DNA of 62,358 bases, from the NCBI GenBank assembly GCA_900766185.1, contig CAAFUL010000075.1, positions 1 through 62,358 of the forward strand, in the 5' to 3' direction. This DNA is from an uncultured Johnsonella sp. GTDB lineage: Bacteria; Bacillota; Clostridia; Lachnospirales; Lachnospiraceae. Positions within the stretch are counted from its first letter, which is position 1; every line of letters starts with the position of its first letter. Below are positions 62,241 to 62,358 of this stretch, piece by piece. The translations under genes and the position numbers were made by a program. The notes beneath the pieces were generated by a model. That model was not told where the DNA came from. It was given only the letters and a program-made list of their open reading frames with translations, and made no database searches.

Positions 62241-62358
62241 CGAGCTTGTGAAAATTTCTCTGTAAATAATGTTAAAAAAGGTCTTCTATGATAAAATATT
62301 TTATCATAAGGAGACCTTTTATTATGGCAAGAGAAAAGAAACCCGTGCACAGAGTACA
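62241..62358 (+). mobile_element. IS256-like element, left end with transposase start
   Basis: The proposed left terminus is GAGCTTGTGAAAATTTCTCT. A perfect palindrome ATGATAAAATATTTTATCAT (about 62288-62307) precedes an AAGGAGACC ribosome-binding site and an ATG. The transposase begins MAREKKPVHRV, matching the start of clostridial IS256/mutator-type transposases from memory. Only about 11 codons are in the window, so the family call is provisional. Confidence 0.5.
62324..62358 (+). CDS. IS256-like transposase, first codons only
   Basis: ATG at 62324 follows AAGGAGACC. The product reads MAREKKPVHRV and runs off the window edge. Catalytic residues are not visible. Confidence 0.45.
   Translation, partial: MAREKKPVHRV

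Overview
The window looks like chromosome from a low-GC, anaerobic Firmicute, most likely a Lachnospiraceae-type Clostridia. The clues are spoVG, a paired glgC/glgD, a Rho factor, a full selenocysteine system (selD, tRNA-Sec, selA, selB), choline/cell-wall-binding repeat proteins, CbiK-type anaerobic corrin chemistry and clostridial-type insertion sequences. The genus assignment is inference; no rRNA gene is present to test it.

Layout. 1-0.6 kb: an IS3-family end lodged inside an IS4-like transposase gene. 0.8-4.8 kb (minus): a siderophore/haem-type ABC importer. 5.3-7.0 kb: truncated IS1380 copies and a small inverted-repeat element (MITE-like) that appears split by IS debris. 7.1-9.3 kb: a polar amino-acid ABC transporter (two permeases and an ATPase, no binding protein). 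9.5-20.2 kb: housekeeping and metabolic genes (mscL, a PNPOx-like protein, gpmA, an EamA half-transporter, an orphan DNA methyltransferase, gldA, a two-component system, an NQO-type oxidoreductase, an SDR and a membrane-anchored GDPD). 20.5-28.9 kb (minus): rho, rarA, a cold-shock gene, selD with an in-frame UGA selenocysteine codon, and an amino-acid ABC operon ending in an M20 amidohydrolase. 29.2-34.8 kb (plus): a glutaredoxin-like protein, a thioredoxin reductase, tRNA-Sec, selA and selB. 34.8-41.2 kb: cell-envelope proteins (cell-wall-binding repeats, a TrpR-like regulator, a cell-wall amidase, a zinc-ribbon/SH3 protein, a lysine-rich DUF5050-like protein). 41.4-45.4 kb: a PHP phosphoesterase, glgC, glgD, spoVG. 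45.5-53.4 kb (plus): a rhodanese-TtcA fusion, a short MGMT-like protein, a pyridoxal-type kinase, a HAD phosphatase and a tetrapyrrole operon (Met8-like, hemB, cbiK, hemC, cobA-hemD).

53.8-62.3 kb is the most unusual part. Three tandem cassettes on the minus strand each consist of, or retain part of, a WXG100 gene, a small single-pass membrane protein and a large protein with an N-terminal Ser-Asp-His lipase-like domain followed by a long helical C-terminal region. That is the reverse of the usual LXG toxin order and resembles the staphylococcal type VII lipase TslA. One cassette is apparently intact. The second effector carries two single-base frameshifts and a changed nucleophile elbow. The third is cut by an IS256-like element at the right edge. 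The two WXG100 proteins are identical and have near-identical promoters, while the effectors have diverged, which suggests reshuffling of a polymorphic effector locus. No type VII secretion machinery lies in the window.

Two dispersed palindromic repeat families, plus a set of long-loop GCTGTCGCA-type terminator hairpins, are scattered between genes.
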